From positions 1 through 30,661 of the forward strand of contig JBGOUV010000024.1 of the NCBI GenBank assembly GCA_041477815.1: 30,661 nt of DNA. Reading direction: 5' to 3'. Position 1 is the first letter of the stretch; each line of letters starts with the position of its first letter. The position numbers and the translations under genes were made by a program. This stretch comes from JBGOUV01 sp041477815 (GTDB lineage: Bacteria > Acidobacteriota > Terriglobia > Bryobacterales > JACQDG01). The notes beneath the pieces were generated by a model. It did not search any database. It was not told where the DNA came from and saw nothing but the letters and a program-made list of their open reading frames with translations. Positions 7,588 to 14,565 of the stretch are shown here, in pieces.

Positions 7588-8082
7588 ATGCATGCCGACA
7601 AACACGAAGCGCACCGGCGCCTGGTCGCCCGCCTGCACCAGCAGGCTGACGATGTGCGCCGTCTCACCTCCGGGCTCGAGGAGGCGTCGCTGGCGCAGCG
7701 CCTGAAGCCCCAGCAGTGGTCGCTCAAGGAACTCGTCTGCCACCTCTGGCGGGTACAGCAAATATTTGAAGGACGTATCGAAACAATGCTGAACGAGGAG
7801 AGCCCGGCCATCACGTCCTATGATCCGGAGGGCGACGCCGAGTTTCCCGGCCTGGTGGCCCGGCCGGCGGCCGCTTCGCTGGCGGGCTTCCTGGAGGACC
7901 GGTCCAGGCTGGCCGAGCGCCTGGAGACTTTAACGCCGGCCGGCTGGCACCGGCCGGGCCGGCATCCGGAGTTTCCCCATTACGACGTGCACTTCCAGGT
8001 GGAGTATATGGTCCACCACGAGGCGCACCATATCTATCAGATGTACCAGCGCCGGGCGCCGCTGGGGAAACTGCCGCACTAA
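7588..8082 (+). CDS. DinB-family (DinB_2) putative metal-dependent protein
   Basis: 164 residues, the usual length of this four-helix-bundle family. The three-His metal site is likely H52 ('ELVCHLWRVQ') with H143/H144 and H147/H148 in 'YMVHHEAHHIYQMYQ'. The core 'QRLKPQQWSLKELVCHLWRV' is typical of DinB_2 proteins. Family members include thiol-dependent transferases (bacillithiol, mycothiol) and damage-inducible proteins; the substrate here is unknown. It is cytoplasmic, with no signal or membrane segments. It has no Shine-Dalgarno sequence and ends close to the convergent flavoprotein gene, with a repeat between them. Confidence 0.9.
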   Translation: MHADKHEAHRRLVARLHQQADDVRRLTSGLEEASLAQRLKPQQWSLKELVCHLWRVQQIFEGRIETMLNEESPAITSYDPEGDAEFPGLVARPAAASLAGFLEDRSRLAERLETLTPAGWHRPGRHPEFPHYDVHFQVEYMVHHEAHHIYQMYQRRAPLGKLPH

Positions 8083-8087
8083 AGAAG

Positions 8088-8130
8088 GTATCAGCGATTA
8101 GCTCTTAGCTGTCAGCAACCAGGATCACCG
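8088..8130. repeat. Interspersed 'AGCTGTTAGCT' repeat, second copy
   Basis: Contains 'gattagctcttagctgtcag' followed by 'caaccaggatcacc'. The 23 bases 8107-8129 are identical, in inverse orientation, to 28647-28669. It lies in the 68-base gap between the convergent DinB-family and flavoprotein genes. Confidence 0.6.
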
Positions 8131-8150
8131 GCTAGTGTTCCTGCAACCCC

Positions 8151-9626
8151 TCAACGCCGGAGAACCCGATCGGCCGCCCGCACACCCCGATACTGCGCCT
8201 CCTCAAAAAGCGACAACCCGCTCAAGTCGGAGTTCGCATAGAACAGCCCACCGCCCGCGTCGGCCATGCGGCGGCGCTCGGCGGAAAAGACGAAACCGAC
8301 CGACGGACGGATCATGGCATGACCCAGGCGCAGGATGTCGATCCGGGCCACGCAGGCGCGGATGTCCGGGTGCGCGCGGGCCAGGTCGTTGAGGATTGCC
8401 TCTTTCCAGTACCCCCAGTCGCGTTCGAGCAGGAGCCGGCGGTTGCCGACCGCCCAGTAGAAGGTCCAGACGGTGCGGTCGAGGTGGGTACGCAGACTCT
8501 GATGGGTGGCTACGACGTAGCCCAGGGCCGGCGAATCGTAAATGACGTTGTCCCAGGCAGGCTCGGAGTGACGCTCGCGGGGCAGGCGGTCGAGGGTCAG
8601 GTTGGCGGTGAGCCAGGGTGAGTATTCGAAACGGCGGGCCGGTGGAGCGCCTTCGACCAGGTAGGAGGCCAGGAAGGTGGGGGCGGCGAAGATCACGGTG
8701 TCGGCGATGTACTCGGTGGTCTCGGTGAGGACGCGCCAGCGCCGGCCGTCGCGCGCGATGCGGTAGACCACGGCGCTTGTTCGGATGTAGCGGCCGAGTT
8801 TCGCGAGCAGCCTGCGGACGATCCAACCGTTGCCTTCGGGCCAGGTCAAGGGGCCTTTGTCTTCGGGATCGCGGGACGCAAAGTAGTGGAGCCCGGCCCA
8901 GGCCGAGACTTCGGCGGCGGTAGCACCGTAGTCGTCGCGGCAGGCGTAGTTGATGTACCAGTTGAGGTATTCCGAGTCAAATCGTTCCTGACGCAGCCAG
9001 TTGGCCATGGAGAGTTGATCGAGAGTGGAGGGTCGGGCGCCGGTTTCCATTGGAACGGTAAACTGGCCGGTCGCGTGCTGTTCCTCGACCCGCTCCTGGA
9101 ACTGGTGGTATTGCTGGTGGTCGCGGGCCGTGGCCGCGAGAACCGGTTCGATGCCGTCCTGCCAGCGGCCGTGGAGGAATAGACGCTCTTGCGGGGCGAA
9201 GCAGAGGTGGCGCTCGTCCCACTGGCCGCCGGCCAGGACGCCGAGTTCCTCGAACAACTCGCGCACCAGCATGGCCTTCTTCGAGGGTACCGGGACATAG
9301 TGGGCGGCCCAGGGGTAGGCGCTGATCTCGTTCTCGCCCCACCGCGAGTTGCCCCCGGCCTGGGATTCGAGCTCCAGGACGACGAAGTCGCGGAAGCCGC
9401 GTTTGTCGAGGCGCCAGGCGGCGGAGAGTCCGGCCACCCCGCCGCCCACGATCACTACGGGAATCTGGAGCGTCTGAGAGGGACGCTCGAACCGGGCGCG
9501 GTCGCGAAGGCGGTGGCCGGTGGTTTGAGACTCGAAGACGAAGGAACCGGCGATGGGGCGGTCGGACTTGGGGGTCATCCCGATCAGGGCGGCGCTGAGG
9601 AACCGCCGGCGGTTCCAGAAACTCAC
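8151..9626 (-). CDS. Flavin amine oxidase-like FAD-dependent oxidoreductase with Tat-like signal
   Basis: 491 residues. The N-terminus 'NRRRFLSAALIG' resembles a twin-arginine signal, suggesting export in folded form. The dinucleotide-binding motif is 'VVIVGGGVAGLSAAWRL' (about 57-73) with the ribose-binding E86 in 'LELES', followed by 'AGGNSRWGEN', the amine-oxidase/phytoene-desaturase second motif. A C-terminal FAD-contact region is 'GGLFYANSDLSGLSLFEEA'. It probably oxidises an amine or a related C-N or C-C bond; the substrate is unknown. Its ATG overlaps the stop of the kinase-remnant ORF (ATGA), so its translation may depend on that ORF. No independent ribosome site is visible. Confidence 0.88.
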   Translation of the reverse strand: MSFWNRRRFLSAALIGMTPKSDRPIAGSFVFESQTTGHRLRDRARFERPSQTLQIPVVIVGGGVAGLSAAWRLDKRGFRDFVVLELESQAGGNSRWGENEISAYPWAAHYVPVPSKKAMLVRELFEELGVLAGGQWDERHLCFAPQERLFLHGRWQDGIEPVLAATARDHQQYHQFQERVEEQHATGQFTVPMETGARPSTLDQLSMANWLRQERFDSEYLNWYINYACRDDYGATAAEVSAWAGLHYFASRDPEDKGPLTWPEGNGWIVRRLLAKLGRYIRTSAVVYRIARDGRRWRVLTETTEYIADTVIFAAPTFLASYLVEGAPPARRFEYSPWLTANLTLDRLPRERHSEPAWDNVIYDSPALGYVVATHQSLRTHLDRTVWTFYWAVGNRRLLLERDWGYWKEAILNDLARAHPDIRACVARIDILRLGHAMIRPSVGFVFSAERRRMADAGGGLFYANSDLSGLSLFEEAQYRGVRAADRVLRR

Positions 9627-9946
9627 CGCTTCAACCCCGCCGGCCAGTTCAGGATCACGATCAGGGGCGCCGGGACCAAGTCCGGGACGGCGGTGGGGAC
9701 CAGGAAACGCCGGCCGTCCCGAGTCACCGCGTAGTTCATCGAGCCGGTCAGCGCCGGCGCCTCGAGCAGCGGCTTAGGGGTTCCGGCCTGGAGCGTTGGG
9801 ATCTTCTGGTCGGCTGCCAGGTAGAACAGGCGGGTATTGCGGGCGCGGTATACCTCGCCCATCCCCCCGACGCCGAGCGGCGACTGAACTTCGTAAGGAC
9901 CCAATCGGGCGCCGCCGGCCAGGCTCATCGGACGATCCTGTTCCAT
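9623..9946 (-). pseudogene. Collapsed Ser/Thr kinase-TolB propeller gene (internal in-frame deletion)
   Basis: A 107-residue ORF joins two distant parts of a well-known acidobacterial protein type. Residues 7-40 ('LGPYEV', then 'LGVGGMGEVYRARNTRL') are the start of a PknB-like kinase, including the Gly-rich loop. Residues 41-107 ('FYLAADQKIPTL', 'YAVTRDGRRFLVPT', 'LIVILNWPAGLKR') match the far C-terminal end of the TolB-like propeller usually fused to such kinases. The catalytic core (VAIK lysine, HRD, DFG), the membrane helix and most of the propeller are missing; the join is near 9826. The frame is open and overlaps the flavoprotein start by 4 bases, so it may persist as a translated leader. 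The start could also be the second Met at 9928. Confidence 0.75.
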
Positions 9947-9955
9947 GTGGTTTCT

Positions 9956-9961
9956 ATAGTA
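9956..9961 (-). promoter_or_regulatory. Possible -10 box before the kinase-remnant/flavoprotein unit
   Basis: On the minus strand TACTAT lies 9 bases before the ATG at 9946. It would drive the remnant and, through it, the flavoprotein gene. Confidence 0.35.
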
Positions 9962-10036
9962 TCAACTCTCTCAGGGGGTGCTGAAAATGGCGCCCGGGGG
10001 GGCCGAACCTGTGGGACTGTTGTTTTGGCCCTGACT

Positions 10037-10250
10037 CTGCCGGCCGCGCCGCCATCGCCAAGCAGTTCGCGCTCGGCGAGCGAACCCGGCTGGAGTTCCG
10101 GTCCGACTGGCTGAACAACTTTAATACGACCTACTTCCGGCGACTGGCCGCCACTGGCACATCGTCACCAACGCCGAGTTCGGCCTGCTTCGCCAGGACC
10201 CCACGCGGAGCCCGCGCCTTGTCGCCATGGTGGTGCGTTTCACGTTTTGA
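10037..10250 (+). pseudogene. Remnant of the C-terminal end of a TonB-dependent receptor
   Basis: Frame from about 10037 reads '...AAIAKQFALGERTRLEFR' and 'SDWLNNFNTTYF', the penultimate strands of a Cna-B/carboxypeptidase-regulatory TonB receptor barrel as found in Acidobacteria. The continuation 'TNAEFGLLRQDPTRSPRLVA', ending in 'MVVRFTF' and a stop at 10250, is the classic C-terminal strand with terminal Phe, but lies in another frame. A frameshift therefore falls between about 10133 and 10165. Nothing of the plug or the rest of the barrel is present upstream. It is non-functional. The DNA from 9947 to 10036 holds no recognisable gene apart from the promoter-like box. Confidence 0.7.
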
Positions 10251-10261
10251 ACCGCTGGCCG

Positions 10262-10289
10262 GCACCGAACCGCGACCGTAGGGGAGCGG
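10262..10289. repeat. REP-like palindrome family, single arm
   Basis: 'ccgcgaccgtaggggagcgg' (10270-10289), preceded by gcaccgaa, is a further copy of the arm at 5849-5866. No partner arm is seen within the next 150 bases. Read on the minus strand it encodes the spurious peptide 'PLPYGRGSVPA'. The DNA from 10290 to 10421 holds no recognisable gene. Confidence 0.6.
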
Positions 10290-10421
10290 CGGCGTCGATG
10301 TTACGGCCATGACGGCCAGGGCACCGGCCCTATCTACAAGCCAGGGCGCTATTCTCAAAGCGTCACCGGAGGGCGACATTGTGGTGTTCTCGATTCCCAG
10401 CCGCGGGCACGCGACTTGCGG

Positions 10422-10427
10422 TAGACT
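10422..10427 (+). promoter_or_regulatory. Possible -10 box of a leaderless promoter, propeller-phosphoesterase gene
   Basis: TAGACT lies 9 bases before the ATG at 10437. The same hexamer at the same spacing precedes the gene at 12903. No Shine-Dalgarno sequence is present. Confidence 0.45.
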
Positions 10428-10436
10428 TTGGCCCAT

Positions 10437-12875
10437 ATGCGATATCTGAGCCTGCTCCTGTTCCCTGCCCTGCTCGCCGCGCAGGCGCCCGGCCCCGTCC
10501 CCCACGGCTACGATCTTCCCAACGGCTGGCGGATCACTCCGGCGGGCCGCCACGCGCCCACCAGCGACTACATCCTCCACGTAACCAACACGCCGGACGG
10601 CCGCTACGTCCTCGCGCTCCACTCCGGCTACAATCCGCACGGACTGGTGGTGCTCGATCCCCACACCGTCGAGGTCACCCAAAAGGTCGGGCTCAAGTCT
10701 TCGTGGTTCGGCCTGGCCTGGGCGCCCGACGGCAAGACGGTCTATGTATCAGGCGGCAACGCCGAGTCCCGGCGCGATCCCACGGCCGCTCCCGTCTACG
10801 CCTTCTCCTACGACCACGGCCGGCTTAGTGAGAAGCCCGTAAAACAATTTCTCCACCACCTCCCCATGAGCCAGATCTACTGGTCGGGCCTGGTTCATCA
10901 CCCCACCAAGCCCCTGCTATACGCCGCTAACCGGCATACCAAGGCGGTTCCCGGTCACGTCGTTGTCTTCGACACCCGCACCGGAGACCGGGTCGCCGAG
11001 ATTCCCACCGAAATCCATCCCTACGATTTGGTCCTCGACCCCGCCGGCGACACCCTCTATGTGTCCAATTGGGCCAGCCGGTCCGTGTCCGTCATTGACA
11101 CCAAGACCAACCGCGCCCAGGCGATCATCAAGGTCGGCCAGAACCCGAACGATATGGTGCTGGCCAAAGACGGCCGCCTGTTTGTGGCCTGCTCCAACGA
11201 GAACTCCGTGTATGTAGTAGACACAAAATCGCTCCGCCCCGTGGAGGTGATCTCCACGGCCATGTACAAGATGGCGCCGGTCGGCTCGACGCCCAATGCG
11301 CTGGCGCTGGACCCCACCGGCAAAATGTTGTTCGTCGCCAACGCCGATAACAACAACGTCGCCGTCATCAACGTCAGCGACGATGACGCCTCGCACGTCG
11401 CCGGCTTTATCCCCACCGCGTGGTATCCCTCCGCGCTCACTGTCTCTCCCGATGGCAAGTCGCTGTATGTTGGCTCCTCCAAGGGCCTCGGCGGTTACCC
11501 CAACGTCCAGGGACCGACCAGCCCTCTGGCCCCGCAGGACGGGCGCTCCCGCCACATCGGCGCTCTGCAGCAGGGCTCCCTCAGCGTGATCCCGCTTTCC
11601 AATCTCAAGAGCGAAATCCGGGCCCACACCCGCCAGGCCATGGCCAACTGCCCCTACAACGACGACATGCTGGCCAAGGCCAAGCCGTCCGCTACCGGCC
11701 CTTCCATCGTGCCCCAGCAGGTCGGCGAAGGCTCCCCGATCAAGCACGTCATCTACATCATCAAGGAGAACCGTACCTACGATCAGGTCTTCGGCGATAT
11801 GCCCAAGGGGAACGGCGATCCCCGGCTCTGCATCTTCGGCCGCCAGGTCACCCCCAACCAGCACCGGCTCGCCGAAGAGTTTGTCCTGCTGGACAATCTC
11901 TACTGCGACGGCGAAGTGTCGGTCGACGGCCACTCCTGGTCCAATTCCGCCTATGCCACCGACTTTAACGAGAAGCGCTGGCCTCCGCAGTATGGCGGCC
12001 ACAGCGTAGCCGTCACGGGTCCCGCCAACGTGCCTTCTTCCGGGCATATTTGGGATCTCGCCGCGCGCAAAGGACTCACCTACCGCTCATATGGCGAGTA
12101 CGCGCAGCGCGTCAGCGACGGTTCGCAGATGGATGCCGCCCCCGGCATCGCCGGCTTGGTCGGACACGTGGCGCCCAAGTTCCGCATCCCGGGGATGCGC
12201 GATACCGACAACGTCAAGGTCTTCATCGAGGAGTTCGACCAGTTCGAAAAGAACTACAGTTCCCCCGACCCCACCCTGCGCCTTCCCAACTATGTCGTCA
12301 TGAGCCTCGGTGAGAACCACACCCAAGGCACGCGCCCCGGAGCGCCCACGCCGTCCGCAGCGGTGGCGAACAACGACTGGGCAGTGGGTATGCTGGTGGA
12401 TCGCGTCACCCACTCCCGTTACTGGCCCGAGACCGCCATCTTCATCATCGAGGACGACGCCCAGAACGGCCCCGACCACGTGGACGCCCGTCGCACCACC
12501 GCCCTGGTGATCTCACCCTACACGAAGCGCCACGCCATCGACTCCGTGCTCTACACGACCTCTTCGATGATCCGCACCATGGAGCTCCTGCTCGGCCTTC
12601 CGCCCATGACGCAGTATGACGCCGCCGCTCTCCCCATGTACGCCTCGTTCACCACCAAGGCGGATCTCACCCCCTACACCCAGTTATCCCCTCTGATCGA
12701 TGTGAACGCCCGCAACACGGCCACCGCCTGGGGCGCTCGTGAGTCGCTGGCCATGGATTTCTCCGACTACGACCGGACGCCCGAGTTGGAGCTCAACGAG
12801 ATTCTCTGGAAGTCGGTGAGAGGGGCGAAATCGGAGATGCCGCTACCCATGCGGCGGTTTCATTTCCGGTACTGA
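10437..12875 (+). CDS. Secreted YncE-type beta-propeller fused to a phosphoesterase (AcpA/phospholipase C superfamily)
   Basis: 812 residues from the ATG at 10437; a TTG three codons earlier is possible, but this ATG starts a clean signal peptide ('MRYLSLLLFPALLAAQ'). Residues from about 40 to 350 form a YncE/YVTN-like propeller with repeated 'DPAGDTLYVSNWASRSVSVI' and 'DPTGKMLFVANADNNNVAVI' units. From about 430 comes an alkaline phosphatase-like domain: 'IKHVIYIIKENRTYDQVFGD' with metal ligands E444/N445, 'SVDGHSWSN' with a likely nucleophilic Ser, and 'IIEDDAQNGPDHVDA' with D673/D674. The fusion is a known bifunctional architecture thought to hydrolyse phosphate esters in the periplasm; the substrate is unknown. 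It is a single-gene unit after decayed DNA. Confidence 0.9.
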   Translation: MRYLSLLLFPALLAAQAPGPVPHGYDLPNGWRITPAGRHAPTSDYILHVTNTPDGRYVLALHSGYNPHGLVVLDPHTVEVTQKVGLKSSWFGLAWAPDGKTVYVSGGNAESRRDPTAAPVYAFSYDHGRLSEKPVKQFLHHLPMSQIYWSGLVHHPTKPLLYAANRHTKAVPGHVVVFDTRTGDRVAEIPTEIHPYDLVLDPAGDTLYVSNWASRSVSVIDTKTNRAQAIIKVGQNPNDMVLAKDGRLFVACSNENSVYVVDTKSLRPVEVISTAMYKMAPVGSTPNALALDPTGKMLFVANADNNNVAVINVSDDDASHVAGFIPTAWYPSALTVSPDGKSLYVGSSKGLGGYPNVQGPTSPLAPQDGRSRHIGALQQGSLSVIPLSNLKSEIRAHTRQAMANCPYNDDMLAKAKPSATGPSIVPQQVGEGSPIKHVIYIIKENRTYDQVFGDMPKGNGDPRLCIFGRQVTPNQHRLAEEFVLLDNLYCDGEVSVDGHSWSNSAYATDFNEKRWPPQYGGHSVAVTGPANVPSSGHIWDLAARKGLTYRSYGEYAQRVSDGSQMDAAPGIAGLVGHVAPKFRIPGMRDTDNVKVFIEEFDQFEKNYSSPDPTLRLPNYVVMSLGENHTQGTRPGAPTPSAAVANNDWAVGMLVDRVTHSRYWPETAIFIIEDDAQNGPDHVDARRTTALVISPYTKRHAIDSVLYTTSSMIRTMELLLGLPPMTQYDAAALPMYASFTTKADLTPYTQLSPLIDVNARNTATAWGARESLAMDFSDYDRTPELELNEILWKSVRGAKSEMPLPMRRFHFRY

Positions 12876-12887
12876 GCGGCACTGTGA

Positions 12888-12893
12888 TAGACT
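12888..12893 (+). promoter_or_regulatory. Possible -10 box of a leaderless promoter, His-rich protein and czc operon
   Basis: TAGACT lies 9 bases before the GTG at 12903, the same hexamer and spacing as at 10422-10427. It would be the main promoter of the metal-efflux operon unless another lies at 13281-13344. Confidence 0.45.
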
Positions 12894-12902
12894 GGCTGCA
12901 CA

Positions 12903-13280
12903 GTGCGCGGCTTATTTCATGCGGGCGTGGTGGCGAGCTTCCTCCTCTCATTCGCGCAGGCCCCCTTTCAGCACACGCACCGCAGCGACCCTCACCACGA
13001 GCACGCTCAAGGGTTTGTGCATACTCACTGGAACACCCTTCCAGCCCAGGGGGCCGCGTGGGAGGCCGACGACCACGATTCCGATGTGAGGATGCTGGAT
13101 TGGCTGGCCGGTGACGGGAGCTCTCCGGTTCAGTTCGTCGTTACTCTCCCAGAGTCCATCGTGCCACCCGCTCTCTCCGTCCACGTGGCGCGCATTCCCG
13201 AGCCTGCCACGCGCAGCCATGATCCGCCGGGACGGCTGCTCTTCGTTCCTCGAGGTCCACCTACGCAACCTTCCCGTTAG
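12903..13280 (+). CDS. Exported His-rich protein ahead of the metal efflux operon
   Basis: 125 residues, GTG start. The first 20 residues ('MRGLFHAGVVASFLLSFAQA') form a signal peptide. Directly after it comes HTHRSDPHHEHAQGFVHTH (24-42), seven His in 19 residues, plus an acidic 'DDHDSD' at 57-62. The rest is Pro-rich with no recognised domain. Clustered His in an exported protein beside CzcCBA suggests binding of a divalent metal such as Zn, Co, Ni or Cu in the periplasm; this is inference. It starts 27 bases after the phosphoesterase stop and precedes czcC by 64 bases. No named family is recognised. The GTG start is supported by the signal peptide and the TAGACT box. Confidence 0.65.
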   Translation: MRGLFHAGVVASFLLSFAQAPFQHTHRSDPHHEHAQGFVHTHWNTLPAQGAAWEADDHDSDVRMLDWLAGDGSSPVQFVVTLPESIVPPALSVHVARIPEPATRSHDPPGRLLFVPRGPPTQPSR

Positions 13281-13344
13281 GCGCGCTCTTCGTGTGCGTC
13301 TCTGGCGTTCCATCGTAACAAGCTAATTTTGTCGAGGTGGCTCC

Positions 13345-14565
13345 ATGGTGTTGCCTGGTCGTGCCGCCACTTCCGCGCTGTTGCTGGCCGTGCTCGCGGG
13401 CTTGGGGCAGGCGCAGGAGTGGACCGAAGCTGCTGTTGTTGAAAAGTTCTTGGATCAAAGTCCGTTAGCCCGCGAGGCCCGCGCTCGGGTAGCAATCGCT
13501 CAGGCGGAAGCACGAGGGCGGTCTCTCTATTCCAACCCGAGCGTTAACTACACCCGAGAGGGCGCTGGACTGACAGAGTTCTTTCAGGCCGAGCAGGCCG
13601 TTCCTATCACAGGCCGGTTGAAGCTGCTGCGGCAAGCCGGAGCCCTGTCGGTCCGGGCGGCCGAGGCGGAGGGGGCCTTTTCTCTCTGGCAAGCGCGGAG
13701 CAGCTTGCGGCAGGCGTTTTACCGGGTGCTTGCCTCGCAAGCGAGAGAGGCGGCCTACGCGGCCGGTCTGAAGGACATCGACGGTGTGATCCGCGTTCTT
13801 CGCGAGCGGGAGCGCGAGGGGGAAGGCTCGAAGTTTGACCGTCTCCGCACCGAACGCGAGCGCTCCGAGCTTTTGGCCGAGTTGGCGCTGGTGAGAGCCA
13901 CCACTGCTCTGGTACGGGGCGAGGTGCTTGTTTTTCTCCCGCGGGGCACAACGTTGACGACCGTGTCCGGCCAAATCGAGACGATCCTTCCGGCGCCCCG
14001 CCCGGCGGAACTCCTGCCGCGGGCCTTGGCCGCTCGCGAAGACTATCGCGCCGAACAGCGCAGAATGGAGCAGTACCAGTTGGAACAGCGAGCGGCGGAA
14101 CGGCTGCGGATTCCAGAGCCGGTGGTGAGCGCAGGACTGAAGCGGGCGGACGTGGGACCGAGCAACATCGCCGCCGGACCGGTCGTGGCCATCACCGTCC
14201 CCCTGCCCCTTTTCAACCAGGGGCAGTCGGAAGTCGCTCGGTACTCCGCCGAGCAGGAGCGGGCGTCTGCCCGGCTCCAGGCGCTTTCACAACGGATCGG
14301 CGCGGGCATCGAGAGCGTGGCTCAAGCGTTTCAAGTCCGCCTACAGGCGCGAGACGAGTACCGCCGGGGGCTGGCGGAGACCGGACCGGAGCTGATCCGT
14401 ATCGCCACCGTGGCCTACCAGGAGGGCGAGATCGGAATCCTCCAAATTCTGGATGTTCATCGAGTACAGCGACAGGCGCAGTTGCGAATGGTGGACCTCC
14501 ACGCCGCCGTGAAAGAAGCACAGATCGAATTGGAGCGGGTGGTGGGAGAGGAGTTTGGCAAATGA
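13345..14565 (+). CDS. czcC: TolC-family outer membrane channel of a CzcCBA-type efflux pump
   Basis: 406 residues with a signal peptide ('TSALLLAVLAGLGQAQ', cleavage about residue 24). Two long alpha-helical coiled-coil halves are visible, around 80-180 ('ARSSLRQAFYRVLASQAREA') and 280-400 ('SAEQERASARLQALSQRIGA'), joined by beta segments such as 'NPSVNYTREGAGL' and 'VVAITVPLPLFNQGQ'. The closing 'VAYQEGEIGILQILDVHR' is the family hallmark. It forms the outer-membrane exit duct. A ribosome site (gaggtgg) precedes the ATG. The stop overlaps czcB by 4 bases. The symbol is assigned by operon type; the true substrate may be Cu or Ag rather than Co/Zn/Cd. Confidence 0.9.
   Translation: MVLPGRAATSALLLAVLAGLGQAQEWTEAAVVEKFLDQSPLAREARARVAIAQAEARGRSLYSNPSVNYTREGAGLTEFFQAEQAVPITGRLKLLRQAGALSVRAAEAEGAFSLWQARSSLRQAFYRVLASQAREAAYAAGLKDIDGVIRVLREREREGEGSKFDRLRTERERSELLAELALVRATTALVRGEVLVFLPRGTTLTTVSGQIETILPAPRPAELLPRALAAREDYRAEQRRMEQYQLEQRAAERLRIPEPVVSAGLKRADVGPSNIAAGPVVAITVPLPLFNQGQSEVARYSAEQERASARLQALSQRIGAGIESVAQAFQVRLQARDEYRRGLAETGPELIRIATVAYQEGEIGILQILDVHRVQRQAQLRMVDLHAAVKEAQIELERVVGEEFGK

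Noticed and set aside
10131..10682. Minus-strand open frame across the TonB remnant, repeat and start of the phosphoesterase gene
   Set aside because: It reads through the REP-like arm ('PYGRGSV') and the antisense of a signal peptide; no coherent protein.
10917..12047. Open frame of 376 codons opposite the propeller-phosphoesterase gene
   Set aside because: Repetitive Gly/Val/Asp-rich product mirrors the propeller repeats of the real gene on the other strand.
13281..13344. Metal-responsive operator (MerR- or ArsR-type) before czcC
   Set aside because: No clear dyad with promoter-like spacing was found in these 64 bases, and no regulator gene is adjacent.
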